A stretch of 64,000 nt of DNA from an uncultured Tateyamaria sp. Lineage in GTDB: Bacteria > Pseudomonadota > Alphaproteobacteria > Rhodobacterales > Rhodobacteraceae. How positions within the stretch are numbered: the stretch's first letter is position 1; each line of letters opens with the position of its first letter. The notes under the pieces were generated by a model. That model made no database searches and was not told the origin of the DNA. It worked only from the letters and a program-made list of their open reading frames with translations. Below, in pieces: positions 17,607-25,670 of the stretch. The translations under genes and the position numbers were made by a program. The stretch is from NCBI RefSeq assembly GCF_947496075.1, contig NZ_CANMBJ010000002.1, positions 434,001 through 498,000 on the forward strand, read 5' to 3'.

Positions 17607-18563
17607 CTATGTGGGGCGGCCAAGGGTGATTTTGCGTGTTGCTGGTTCTGACCAGTCGACCTTTGGCCCCGCGGGGACAATGCCGAGCGGGTTTCGCAGT
17701 TCGGACTGAGAGAAGTAGCCCGCCTTGTAGATGTCCGGTTTGACCGTCTCGGCCACGCCGGGCAGGGTGTAGAGGGCGCGGGCATAGTCCCAGAGCGCGG
17801 GGTAGTCGCTGAGTTTGGCGAGGTTGCATTTGAACGCATAGTGGTAGGCGACGTCAAAGCGGGTGAGGGTGGGGAAGAGGCGCAGGTCAGCTTCGGTCAG
17901 TTTGTTGCCCACGAGCGTGGGGTGCGCTGAGAGGTGCTGTTCCAGATCATCCAGCGTGTTGAAGAGGTCAGTCACGGTTATGTCGTAAGCCTCTTGCGTG
18001 CGGGCGAAACCCGCGCGGTAGACACCGTTGTTGATCTTTGCGTGGATCAGGGTGTTCCAGCGGTCGATCTCGGCCACATGTTGTGGCGGGCACAGTTGGC
18101 GGTTGGTGTCGAACGTCGTTGCGAGCATGCGCACAATGTCCGCGCTTTCGTTCGAGACGATCTGTTGCGTGTCTTTGTCCCAGAGCACTGGCACCGTTAT
18201 GCGGCCCGTGTAGGCCGGACGCTGGCGGGCGTAGACCTGATGCACCGCTTGTGCGTCTAGTTCGGTGTCGGCGTATTCTCCTTCACTATCAAACACCCAA
18301 CCCTGATCGGTGCGGCGCGGTTTTGCGATGCTGATGCTGATTGCGTCCTGCAGGCCCAGCACGGCCCGGACCAGCAAGGTCCGGTGTGCCCATGGGCAAT
18401 TCCACGCGACAAAGAGGTGATAGCGGCCCGCGTCCGGGGTGAAGGGGCCGTCTGTCGTGATCCAGTTCCGCAGCGTGCTTTTCGCGCGTTCATAGGCGCC
18501 GTTTTTTGTGGTGCCGGGGCCGGGGTCTTCGGCCGCGTACACGCCTTCGATCATCACGCCCAT
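17607..18563 (-). CDS. Glutathione S-transferase, glutathionyl-hydroquinone reductase (Xi) type
   Basis: 318 aa from the ATG at 18561-18563 (GGAG in the leader); the long open frame upstream is not needed. Xi-class features: a long N-terminal extension with W-x-TxDGPF, the active-site NCPWAHRT (Cys ~56), NESADIVRML at the glutathione site, and a C-terminal helical domain. E. coli YqjG and PcpF homologues reduce glutathionyl-hydroquinones using glutathione. Length matches (~320 aa). Divergent from yebC. Confidence 0.92.
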   Translation of the reverse strand: MGVMIEGVYAAEDPGPGTTKNGAYERAKSTLRNWITTDGPFTPDAGRYHLFVAWNCPWAHRTLLVRAVLGLQDAISISIAKPRRTDQGWVFDSEGEYADTELDAQAVHQVYARQRPAYTGRITVPVLWDKDTQQIVSNESADIVRMLATTFDTNRQLCPPQHVAEIDRWNTLIHAKINNGVYRAGFARTQEAYDITVTDLFNTLDDLEQHLSAHPTLVGNKLTEADLRLFPTLTRFDVAYHYAFKCNLAKLSDYPALWDYARALYTLPGVAETVKPDIYKAGYFSQSELRNPLGIVPAGPKVDWSEPATRKITLGRPT

Positions 18564-18651
18564 TGTCGTCTCCGTCCTGTTTGATCGTAAGCTAGCATGG
18601 CTCAGAAGGGGCGCCACGCACGGGTGGGCTGCGCGGGTGCACAGGGTGGCC

Positions 18652-18680
18652 TTGCCCCGCCCTCGGGCAATGTCCTATAG
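18652..18680 (+). promoter_or_regulatory. Candidate promoter for yebC
   Basis: TTGCCC (18652-18657) and CTATAG (18675-18680) are spaced by 17 bp. The start would be about 30 nt before the ATG at 18719. Match only. Confidence 0.4.
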
Positions 18681-18718
18681 ACGCTCGGACCACCGAATTT
18701 GCGAGACAGGAGGCGCGC

Positions 18719-19465
18719 ATGGCCGGCCACTCAAAATGGGCAAACATCCAGCACCGCAAGGGGCGTCAGGACAAGCTGCGCGCCAAGCTGTTTTCGAAAC
18801 TGTCGAAAGAGATCACCATCGCTGCCAAAATGGGCGATCCCGATCCCGACAAGAACCCGCGCCTGCGTCTGGCGGTGAAAGAGGCCAAGTCGCAGTCGAT
18901 GCCCAAGGACAACATCGACCGCGCGATTAAGAAGTCGATTGCGGGCGAGGGCGAGGATTACGAAGAAATCCGCTATGAGGGCTATGGTCCAAACGGCGTG
19001 GCTGTCATTGTCGAAGCGATGACCGACAACCGAAACCGGACGGCATCGACCGTGCGCTCGACCTTTACCAAGAATGGCGGGAACCTGGGCGAGACCGGGA
19101 GCGTGGGCTTCATGTTCGAGCGCAAGGGTGCTGTGAGCTATCCGGTTGAGGCGGGCGACGCGGATACAGTCATGATGGCTGCCATCGAGGCTGGAGCCGA
19201 GGATGTAGAGAGCACCGAGGACGGTCACGTGATCTGGTGTGCGGATACCGACCTCAATGAGGTGTCGAACGCGCTGGAGGGGGATCTGGGCGAGTCCGAG
19301 TCCAGCAAGCTGATCTGGCGCCCGACCACCACGACCGAGATGGATCTGGAAGGCATGCAGAAGCTGATGAAGCTGATTGATGCGCTGGAAGATGATGATG
19401 ACGTGCAGAACGTCACGACCAACTTCGAAGCCAATGACGAGGTGATGGCGCAGCTGGACGGCTAA
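18719..19465 (+). CDS. yebC: YebC/PmpR-family protein
   Basis: 248 aa, full length, with the invariant start [14 protein letters not shown] and [19 protein letters not shown] in the middle. Family members are DNA-binding regulators in some species, and recent work implicates YebC proteins in translation of proline-rich stretches. AGGAGG sits 5 nt before the ATG. Usually next to ruvC in many bacteria, but not in this window. Identity is very secure; exact role here is open. Confidence 0.96.
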   Translation: MAGHSKWANIQHRKGRQDKLRAKLFSKLSKEITIAAKMGDPDPDKNPRLRLAVKEAKSQSMPKDNIDRAIKKSIAGEGEDYEEIRYEGYGPNGVAVIVEAMTDNRNRTASTVRSTFTKNGGNLGETGSVGFMFERKGAVSYPVEAGDADTVMMAAIEAGAEDVESTEDGHVIWCADTDLNEVSNALEGDLGESESSKLIWRPTTTTEMDLEGMQKLMKLIDALEDDDDVQNVTTNFEANDEVMAQLDG

Positions 19466-19504
19466 TCGGTGTGCTGACAGGTGGCCTCGGTTCTTTTGCG
19501 CGAT

Positions 19505-19960
19505 TCACGCATGCGTTCGGTAGACTATGAATTCCGTATTCGTTGCCAATCGGTCATAGAGCGTTCGTGCAGCGCTGTTGTCCCTGTGCGTATGCCAATA
19601 GATATCTGACACGCCCCGCGCCTGGCACAGGTCGCCCACGGCGTGAATAAGGGCCTGTGCAACCCCACCACCGCGCGCCTCAGGCACGGTGAAGAGGTCC
19701 TGCAGGTAGCACGTGTCAGCGATCTGAATCAGGTTGCGATGAAAGACTATGTGTGCCAACCCAACAACGTCATGATCCTGTTCAGCGAAACACCCAATCA
19801 CCGGCTCGTCGGGATCTAGTAGACGTGCCCAGGTGCAGTTGATGACGGCCTCGGAAAGGGCCGTGTCGCCGTCCCGTCCGTAGAAGGCATTATATTGGCG
19901 CCATAGATCCTGCCACGCGGATTTGTCGCAAGATTTTGGCGGGCGGATCGTGACGGTCAA
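19505..19960 (-). CDS. GNAT-family N-acetyltransferase, 151 aa
   Basis: Start chosen at TTG 19958-19960 because AAGGG lies 7 nt upstream and the protein then begins LTVTIRPPK, the usual GNAT first strand. A longer in-frame TTG at 20020 would add an unlikely N-terminus. Motif A is visible: LQDLFTVPEARGGGVAQALIHAV (acetyl-CoA pyrophosphate loop, R-x-x-G-x-A variant), followed by YWHTHRDNSAARTLYDRLA. Acceptor unknown. Confidence 0.85.
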   Translation of the reverse strand: MTVTIRPPKSCDKSAWQDLWRQYNAFYGRDGDTALSEAVINCTWARLLDPDEPVIGCFAEQDHDVVGLAHIVFHRNLIQIADTCYLQDLFTVPEARGGGVAQALIHAVGDLCQARGVSDIYWHTHRDNSAARTLYDRLATNTEFIVYRTHA

Positions 19961-20076
19961 TTCTAAACCCTTCGGACAGTGTGTTGTTTGCTGGTCGCCA
20001 CGGTCGTTTACTACATGCAATAGATCAATATGGCGTACCCGATTGTTTGGAGGGTTACGGCCCTGCAGAAAAGCAA

Positions 20077-20104
20077 AACGCCGCCCAGTCGCTGGGGCGG
20101 CGTT
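20077..20104 (-). terminator. Intrinsic terminator for the 78-aa protein gene
   Basis: A 10-bp perfect stem, AACGCCGCCC (20077-20086) with GGGCGGCGTT (20095-20104), 8-nt loop. Read on the minus strand it is followed by TTGCTTTTCT, so it fits the gene ending at 20138. On the plus strand the T tail is poorer. Confidence 0.75.
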
Positions 20105-20137
20105 GTTCGTGTGCCTTTTGGGCTTTTCTTCTGAGGA

Positions 20138-20374
20138 TCAGAAAAACAGCTGGCGGGCGACCTGGCTCCAGCTTTGGGAGCTGTCGGCGTGTGGGGCCGG
20201 GGTCTGACGGCGCAGGCGGCGCATCAGCCCTTTGAGATCATTCAAGCGCGTACGCGCAGCGGCACCGCCGGCGCGGCTTTGCACCGACAGGATCTTTTCC
20301 TGTGTTTGGAGCGCGGCCTCGATCAACTCGAGGTCCTGCTTGGTCAGATCGACGGTATGTGTATCGTCAAGCAT
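20138..20374 (-). CDS. Small uncharacterised helical protein, 78 aa
   Basis: Begins MLDDTHTVDLTKQDLELIEAAL. Residues ~10-55 look like one long amphipathic helix pair, with many Leu/Arg, followed by a polar tail. It has AAGGA about 9 nt upstream and its own terminator, which supports a real gene. No signal peptide. I know no function for it. Confidence 0.65.
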   Translation of the reverse strand: MLDDTHTVDLTKQDLELIEAALQTQEKILSVQSRAGGAAARTRLNDLKGLMRRLRRQTPAPHADSSQSWSQVARQLFF

Positions 20375-20553
20375 CGGATTTCATCCTTGTTATCGTTGAC
20401 CAGCATATGGGGTCTGTAAGGTCATACGCCAATCATCAAAGATCAGATCAACGTGATACCCGCATCAGTTGACACCTGCTGGCAGTAGTAAGGCATGTCG
20501 TTGCACGCCGGTCGGAGTGACATAGGGACTGTTTCCGCAATATGCTCTGCACA

Positions 20554-20578
20554 TTTTTGCAAGGCTGATGTGCAAAAA
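20554..20578. promoter_or_regulatory. Inverted repeat upstream of lysE-type gene
   Basis: TTTTTGCA (20554-20561) and TGCAAAAA (20571-20578), 9-nt spacer, ~75 nt before the exporter start. It could be an operator. It contains TTTGCA half-sites like the PccR boxes, but the spacing differs from those. No regulator gene is adjacent. Confidence 0.4.
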
Positions 20579-20653
20579 GTGTATAGCTCGGGCAGGCTTG
20601 CGCACTGCAGTTGATTTGGCTACGTCTGGACGTCTTGCAATTTGAGCAGTCAC

Positions 20654-21250
20654 ATGGCGTCCTTCCTCCCCGGTTTTTTTCTGTCTTTGTCGTTGATCCT
20701 AGCGATCGGAGCACAGAATGCGTTTGTGCTGCGGCAGGGTTTGCGCCGCCTGCACGTGTTCTGGGTGTGTCTGACCTGCGCGACCTGTGATGCGGTTCTG
20801 ATTGTTGCCGGGGTGGCGGGTTTTGGTGCCTTGGCAGAGGCGGTGCCGTGGTTCGAACCGTTGATGCGATATGGCGGAGCGACGTTCCTGATCTGGTATG
20901 GCTGGCAAAATGCGCGGTCTGCATGGAAAGGGGGCGCAGTGTTGGACGTTGCAGGCGAAAACACCCAGAGCCTGAGTGCCGCGATTCTGACCGTGCTGGC
21001 CCTGACCTGGTTGAACCCGCATGTCTATCTGGACACCGTTGTTCTGATCGGGTCGATCTCGTCCCAGTACCCGGACCGGTTGATCTTTGGCGTCGGGGCG
21101 GTTCTGGCCAGCTTTACGTTTTTCTTCTCTCTGGGCTATGGCGCGCGGCTGCTGGCGCCGCTTTTTGCAAACCCGCGCGCGTGGCAGGTGTTGGACGGAA
21201 TCATCGCTCTGACCATGTGGGCCATCGCGCTCAAGCTTCTGCTGCTTTAG
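20654..21250 (+). CDS. LysE/ArgO-family amino acid exporter
   Basis: 198 aa from ATG 20654 (TTG 20642 is possible). Six hydrophobic segments; the family signature GAQNAFVLRQGL is at ~19-30, and LTWLNPHVYLDTVVLIGS sits in the second half. ArgO/LysE exporters discharge excess arginine or lysine across the inner membrane. The usual divergent LysR-type activator (lysG/argP) is absent here. Next to another transporter gene in the same direction (39-nt gap). Confidence 0.92.
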   Translation: MASFLPGFFLSLSLILAIGAQNAFVLRQGLRRLHVFWVCLTCATCDAVLIVAGVAGFGALAEAVPWFEPLMRYGGATFLIWYGWQNARSAWKGGAVLDVAGENTQSLSAAILTVLALTWLNPHVYLDTVVLIGSISSQYPDRLIFGVGAVLASFTFFFSLGYGARLLAPLFANPRAWQVLDGIIALTMWAIALKLLLL

Positions 21251-21289
21251 CGGCTTGCCCTTGGCGCGGGTTTCGGGGTTCATGCGCGA

Positions 21290-22192
21290 ATGACCTCTGC
21301 CCCCTCTCGTCCGCTGGTTGGCATCTTCTGGATGCTGGTGACCGGGTTCTGCTTTGTCGCTGTGACCGCGTTGGTCAAATATATGGGCGACCGTATTCCA
21401 CCGGCTGAGGCGGCGTTTCTGCGCTATCTGCTGGGTCTTGTGTTTCTGCTGCCCATGCTGCCCTCCTTGCGCGAGGCGCGGTTGACGGCCCGGCAGTGGC
21501 GGTTGTTTTCCTTGCGGGGTGTTTTTCACACCGGCGGCGTGATCCTGTGGTTCTTTGCCATGACGCGCATTCCCATCGCCGAGGTGACGGCTATGAACTA
21601 CCTTGCCCCCGTCTATGTCAGCATCGGTGCGGCGCTGTTTCTGGGCGAACGCCTCGCCCTGCGCCGGATCGCGGCCATCGTCGTAGCCCTGATCGGGACG
21701 GCGGTAATCCTGCGCCCCGGATTTCGCGAGGTCGCGCCGGGCCACATCGCCATGCTGTTTTGCGCGGTGAGCTTTGCGGGCTCATATCTGTTGGCCAAGA
21801 TAATGGCGGATGAGGCGAAGCCTGCGGTGGTAGTTGCCATGCTCTCGATCGTGGTGACCGTATGTCTGGCGCCTTTCGCTTTGACCAATTGGGTCATGCC
21901 CACGGCGACCGAGTTGGGCCTGCTGTTTCTGGTCGCTTGTTTTGCGACTGCGGGGCACTACACGATGACCATGGCCTTTGCCGCGGCACCTGTGACCGTG
22001 ACGCAGCCTGTGACCTTCCTGCAGCTTGTGTGGGCCGTGTTGCTGGGGGCTGTGGTTTTTGCCGAGCCGGTGGACATTTGGGTGATCCTTGGCGGGACGC
22101 TGATCCTGGCGGCTGTGTCATTCATCACGTGGCGTGAGGCCGTGTTGAAGCGCCGCCCGATCACCCCGCCTAGCCCCGCAACCAAGCTCTGA
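21290..22192 (+). CDS. DMT-superfamily (EamA) permease, 300 aa
   Basis: Ten hydrophobic segments in two EamA repeats; the first begins GIFWMLVTGFCFVAVTALVKYMG, with characteristic RYLLGL and GERLALRRIAAIVVALIGTAVILRPG at the end of repeat one. An exporter or importer of unknown small metabolite. Its stop codon abuts the BetI palindrome, so the bet promoter starts directly behind this gene. Confidence 0.88.
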   Translation: MTSAPSRPLVGIFWMLVTGFCFVAVTALVKYMGDRIPPAEAAFLRYLLGLVFLLPMLPSLREARLTARQWRLFSLRGVFHTGGVILWFFAMTRIPIAEVTAMNYLAPVYVSIGAALFLGERLALRRIAAIVVALIGTAVILRPGFREVAPGHIAMLFCAVSFAGSYLLAKIMADEAKPAVVVAMLSIVVTVCLAPFALTNWVMPTATELGLLFLVACFATAGHYTMTMAFAAAPVTVTQPVTFLQLVWAVLLGAVVFAEPVDIWVILGGTLILAAVSFITWREAVLKRRPITPPSPATKL

Positions 22193-22194
22193 TA

Positions 22195-22222
22195 TTTTTA
22201 TTGATTGACTGATCAATAAAAA
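22195..22222. promoter_or_regulatory. BetI operator (28-bp palindrome)
   Basis: Perfect 11-bp arms TTTTTATTGAT (22195-22205) and ATCAATAAAAA (22212-22222) around TGACTG. Known BetI sites are AT-rich palindromes built on ATTGA...TCAAT, so this is a close match. TTGACT at 22205-22210 could be a -35 hexamer, which would place the repressor directly over the promoter. It lies ~40 nt before betI, as expected for autoregulation with choline as inducer. Confidence 0.82.
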
Positions 22223-22262
22223 ACTTGCAACTTGCGTCGCATCTTTGGAAAAGGGGATGCGC

Positions 22263-22838
22263 GTGCCGAAACTGGGGATGGAACCGATCCGCCGTGCGGC
22301 GCTGGTAGAGGCAACGATCGCCGAGATCGGAGAGGCCGGGTCGCTGGATGTGACCGTGAGCCAAATCGCCAAACGGGCGGGCATGTCGTCGGCGCTGGCG
22401 CATCACTATTTCGGCGGCAAGCACCAGATTTTCCTTGCTGCCATGGGGCAGATCCTACTCGACTATAGAGCCGAGGTGCTGGAAGCCCTGTCCAAAGCTC
22501 GCACGCCGCGTGCGCGGGCCGAAGCGCTGATTGAAGCCAGCTTTGCCCCATCCAGTTTTGCGCCGGCCACCGTTGTTGCGTGGATGACGCTGTACGCTCA
22601 TGCCACCACGCATCCCGAGACGTATCGCCTTTTGATGCTGTATCAGAAGCGCCTGCGGTCGAACCTGACCCATGCGTTGCGCGGGATCGGCGCGGACCCA
22701 TGCAATGATGCAGAGATGTTGGGGGCGCTGATTGATGGTCTGTACCTGCGGGCGGCACTGGCCAAGGATGAGACGGGCGACTCTGCCAAGGCGACAGCGC
22801 TGCGGGCCCTTGATACGCTGACGGGACCACATCAATGA
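22263..22838 (+). CDS. betI: BetI, TetR-family choline-responsive repressor
   Basis: 191 aa from GTG 22263, chosen because the protein then begins (M)PKLGMEPIRRAALVEAT like other BetI proteins and AAGGGG lies 6 nt upstream; ATG 22257 is the alternative. TetR HTH at ~25-50 (VSQIAKRAGMSSALAHHYFGGK). The C-terminal LIDGLYLRAAL is the usual BetI ligand-domain ending. It represses the bet operon until choline is present. The stop overlaps betC by 4 nt. Confidence 0.95.
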   Translation: MPKLGMEPIRRAALVEATIAEIGEAGSLDVTVSQIAKRAGMSSALAHHYFGGKHQIFLAAMGQILLDYRAEVLEALSKARTPRARAEALIEASFAPSSFAPATVVAWMTLYAHATTHPETYRLLMLYQKRLRSNLTHALRGIGADPCNDAEMLGALIDGLYLRAALAKDETGDSAKATALRALDTLTGPHQ

Positions 22839-24343
22839 CTCGGCCTAACATTCTGATTTTCATGGTCGACCAGCTGAACGGCACACTTTTCCCAGATGGC
22901 CCTGCGGATTGGTTGCATGCGCCCAACCTTAAGAAATTGGCCGCCCGGTCGACCCGCTTTCGCAATGCTTACACCGCCTCGCCGCTTTGTGCGCCGGGAC
23001 GTGCTGCATTTATGTCTGGCCAGTTGCCAAGTGCCACGGGCGTCTACGACAATGCGGCCGAGTTTCCGTCGTCAATCCCGACCTATGCGCATCATCTGCG
23101 CCGCGCGGGCTACCAGACATGCCTGTCCGGCAAGATGCACTTTGTCGGTCCCGACCAGCTGCACGGGTTTGAGGAACGGCTGACCACCGATGTCTATCCG
23201 CCCGACTTTGGCTGGACGCCGGACTATCGCAAGCCGGGCGAGCGGATCGACTGGTGGTATCACAACATGGGATCGGTCACTGGTGCGGGTGTGGCCGAGA
23301 TCACCAACCAGCTCGAATATGATGACGAGGTTGCCTATCACGCGACCCGCAAGATCTATGATCTGGGCCGTGGGCACGATCCGCGCCCATGGTGTCTGAC
23401 TGTCAGCTTCACACACCCGCACGACCCTTATGTGGCGCGCAAGAAGTATTGGGATCTCTACGAAGACTGCGCGCATCTGATGCCCGAGGTCGGCGCGATT
23501 CCCTACGAGGATCAGGACGCGCATTCACAGCGCATCCTTGATGCCAATGATCGCGACAACTTCAACATCTCGGACGAGGATATCCGTCGGTCGCGCCGCG
23601 CCTATTTCGCTAACATCTCTTATCTCGATGACAAGATCGGTGAGGTTCTGGAGGCGCTGGAGGGTACACGGCAGGAGGCGATCATCCTGTTCGTGTCCGA
23701 TCATGGTGACATGCTGGGTGCGCGCGGGTTGTGGTTCAAGATGTCCTTCTACGAAGGATCGTCGCGGGTGCCGCTGATGATCTCGGCCCCGTCGATGGCA
23801 CCGGGACTGGTGGCAGATCCAGTCAGCAATATCGATGTGTGTCCCACTTTGTGCGATCTGGCGGGCGTGGACATGTCCGAGGTGATGCCGTGGACCGCCG
23901 GGCAATCGCTGGTCCCGCAGGGGCAGGGTGTTGAGCGCACCGAACCGGTGGCGATGGAATACGCGGCCGAGGCGTCATACGCCCCTATGGTGTCGCTGCG
24001 CTATGGTAAGTGGAAGTACAACCGCTGTACGCTGGACCCCAATCAACTGTTTGATCTTGAGGCCGATCCGCATGAGTTGACTAACCTTGCGCATGTGCCG
24101 GCCCATCAGGGCACGTTGACCCAGTTGCAGGCCAAGGCGGACGCGCGCTGGGATCTGGACCGTTTCGACGCAGATGTGCGGGCCAGTCAGGCCCGCCGCT
24201 GGGTGGTCTACGAGGCGCTGCGCGAGGGTGGCTACTATCCATGGGACTACCAACCGCTTCAGCAGGCGTCTGAGCGTTACATGCGCAACCACATGGATTT
24301 GAATGTTCTAGAGGAAAATCAGCGCTTTCCGCGCGGAGAATAA
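22835..24343 (+). CDS. betC: Choline-sulfatase
   Basis: 502 aa, alkaline-phosphatase-fold sulfatase. It hydrolyses choline-O-sulfate to choline and sulfate. The formylglycine site C-A-P-G-R is at 52-56, matching CxPxR, and metal-binding DQLNG (12-16) and SDHGDMLGARG (~290) are present. The C-terminal choline-sulfatase region is intact. Cytoplasmic in characterised rhizobial and marine homologues. It needs a formylglycine-generating or anaerobic maturase not seen in this window. ATGA overlap with betI. Confidence 0.96.
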   Translation: MTRPNILIFMVDQLNGTLFPDGPADWLHAPNLKKLAARSTRFRNAYTASPLCAPGRAAFMSGQLPSATGVYDNAAEFPSSIPTYAHHLRRAGYQTCLSGKMHFVGPDQLHGFEERLTTDVYPPDFGWTPDYRKPGERIDWWYHNMGSVTGAGVAEITNQLEYDDEVAYHATRKIYDLGRGHDPRPWCLTVSFTHPHDPYVARKKYWDLYEDCAHLMPEVGAIPYEDQDAHSQRILDANDRDNFNISDEDIRRSRRAYFANISYLDDKIGEVLEALEGTRQEAIILFVSDHGDMLGARGLWFKMSFYEGSSRVPLMISAPSMAPGLVADPVSNIDVCPTLCDLAGVDMSEVMPWTAGQSLVPQGQGVERTEPVAMEYAAEASYAPMVSLRYGKWKYNRCTLDPNQLFDLEADPHELTNLAHVPAHQGTLTQLQAKADARWDLDRFDADVRASQARRWVVYEALREGGYYPWDYQPLQQASERYMRNHMDLNVLEENQRFPRGE

Positions 24344-24432
24344 ACCACCGCATGAAGGCCCTTGGTGCGGGGCGGCGGTGGATCAACAAAAAGGCGCCAA
24401 AGCCAACGGGTCAACAAGGAGGGACCTTACCT

Positions 24433-25614
24433 ATGCTCACGACGATTATATCTTTCGGGGTGTTATTGGCCTTTGTGCTGGTGGCATTCATCACGATCAA
24501 ATACTGGAATGTGCGCCTGACCGGGCCGCAGCCCGTCAGCCTGTTCGTGTTCATTGCAATACTGTTCACCTCGGGCCTTGATGTGGGCCTGATCATGTTT
24601 CCGATTGCCTTTGACTTCCCGCTTTATGCCGACACGGCGACGGAACCTGCCTATGCTTTCACGAACCCGCTGGCGCTTGAGTTCGGGTTCTGGGGCTTTC
24701 TGATCTGGGCGTTCTACTTCCTGACGGCATTCTATTTCTGCGCCATCGAGCCGCGGGTGAAGTTCTTTGAGAACGGGTTGGTCAAGCTGATCAACAACCT
24801 GGTCATCATCACGACCTGTGCCTTCACCGGTGCGCTGTTCCTGATCTACATGCCCTACTACATTCCCGAAGTTGGCGACGGCGAAACGGTGATCCCGGCG
24901 TTTTATATCATCTGCTTTGGTGTCATCCTTGCTGCATCGTATTCATCGACGGACATCAAATATGTGAAGATTCTGTCCGTCGCATCGACCCTTGTGTTCT
25001 TTGCGTTGATCGCGGGCATGTGGGTCAACGGCCGGATGGGTTTTGGTGAGTTCCTGTCCACGGGCAGCAACATCGGCGGCTACTTCGCCAACATCCACAA
25101 GTTCATCATCCCGCTGACGGATTATCACGAGTTCTATCTGTTCTGGTGGTTCGCATGGTCGATCATGATCGGGCAGTTCACGTCGCGTTTCGTAGGCGGT
25201 CTGACCACGTGGCAGCTGCTGGGGGCGTTGTTGATCTTCCCGTCGATCCCGCTGGGTGTTTGGTTCACGGTGGCCTACTGGTATCACCTGAACGCCATCG
25301 ACATGACCGGGCTGGTCAACTGGTCGATGACCGTTGTGGGTATCCTGTTCGTGATCAACTCGTTTGACTCGTTGATCCGGCTCTACACCGACAACCTGAA
25401 TGTTACCGCCGACCGCTTTGGCAAGGTGCAATACGTGCTGGGCAATGCCGCCCTGCTGTTCGTGCTGACCCTGCTGTTCCAAGGCCAGTGGTTGCAGATC
25501 CAGTGGGTCGGCACCGCCGTCATTGGCATCTACCTGGCGTGCCTTGCCTGGGTGCTGATGCGCCGTGACACGCTGGATGACCTGAGCAGCGTGCACGCGG
25601 CCCCGGCAGAATAG
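24433..25614 (+). CDS. Compact, divergent BCCT-like transporter
   Basis: 393 aa from ATG 24433 (AAGGAGGG 9 nt upstream). About 11 membrane helices. BCCT traits: a glycine-rich TM segment FTSGLDVGLIMFPIAF where BetP has GMGIGLMFYG, EFGFWGFLIWAFYFLTAF for the HWG-helix, FWWFAWSIMIGQFTSRF in place of the substrate-binding WWISWSPFVGMFLAR helix, and INSFDSLIRL for the TSaDS motif. It is much shorter than ordinary BCCT carriers (~500-700 aa) and lacks long termini. Its place between betC and betB argues for uptake of choline, choline-O-sulfate or betaine. Family placement is by motif pattern, so moderate confidence. Confidence 0.72.
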   Translation: MLTTIISFGVLLAFVLVAFITIKYWNVRLTGPQPVSLFVFIAILFTSGLDVGLIMFPIAFDFPLYADTATEPAYAFTNPLALEFGFWGFLIWAFYFLTAFYFCAIEPRVKFFENGLVKLINNLVIITTCAFTGALFLIYMPYYIPEVGDGETVIPAFYIICFGVILAASYSSTDIKYVKILSVASTLVFFALIAGMWVNGRMGFGEFLSTGSNIGGYFANIHKFIIPLTDYHEFYLFWWFAWSIMIGQFTSRFVGGLTTWQLLGALLIFPSIPLGVWFTVAYWYHLNAIDMTGLVNWSMTVVGILFVINSFDSLIRLYTDNLNVTADRFGKVQYVLGNAALLFVLTLLFQGQWLQIQWVGTAVIGIYLACLAWVLMRRDTLDDLSSVHAAPAE

Positions 25615-25622
25615 ACATCGCG

Positions 25623-25649
25623 GGGGCGGCGGGCCTGTCCCGCCGCCCC
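25623..25649. repeat. Intercistronic hairpin before betB
   Basis: A perfect 11-bp stem GGGGCGGCGGG (25623-25633)/CCCGCCGCCCC (25639-25649), loop CCTGT. It has no T tract, so it is better suited to mRNA stabilisation or partial attenuation between the transporter and betB than to full termination. Confidence 0.6.
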
Positions 25650-25670
25650 ATTCAACACATGAGGATTTGA

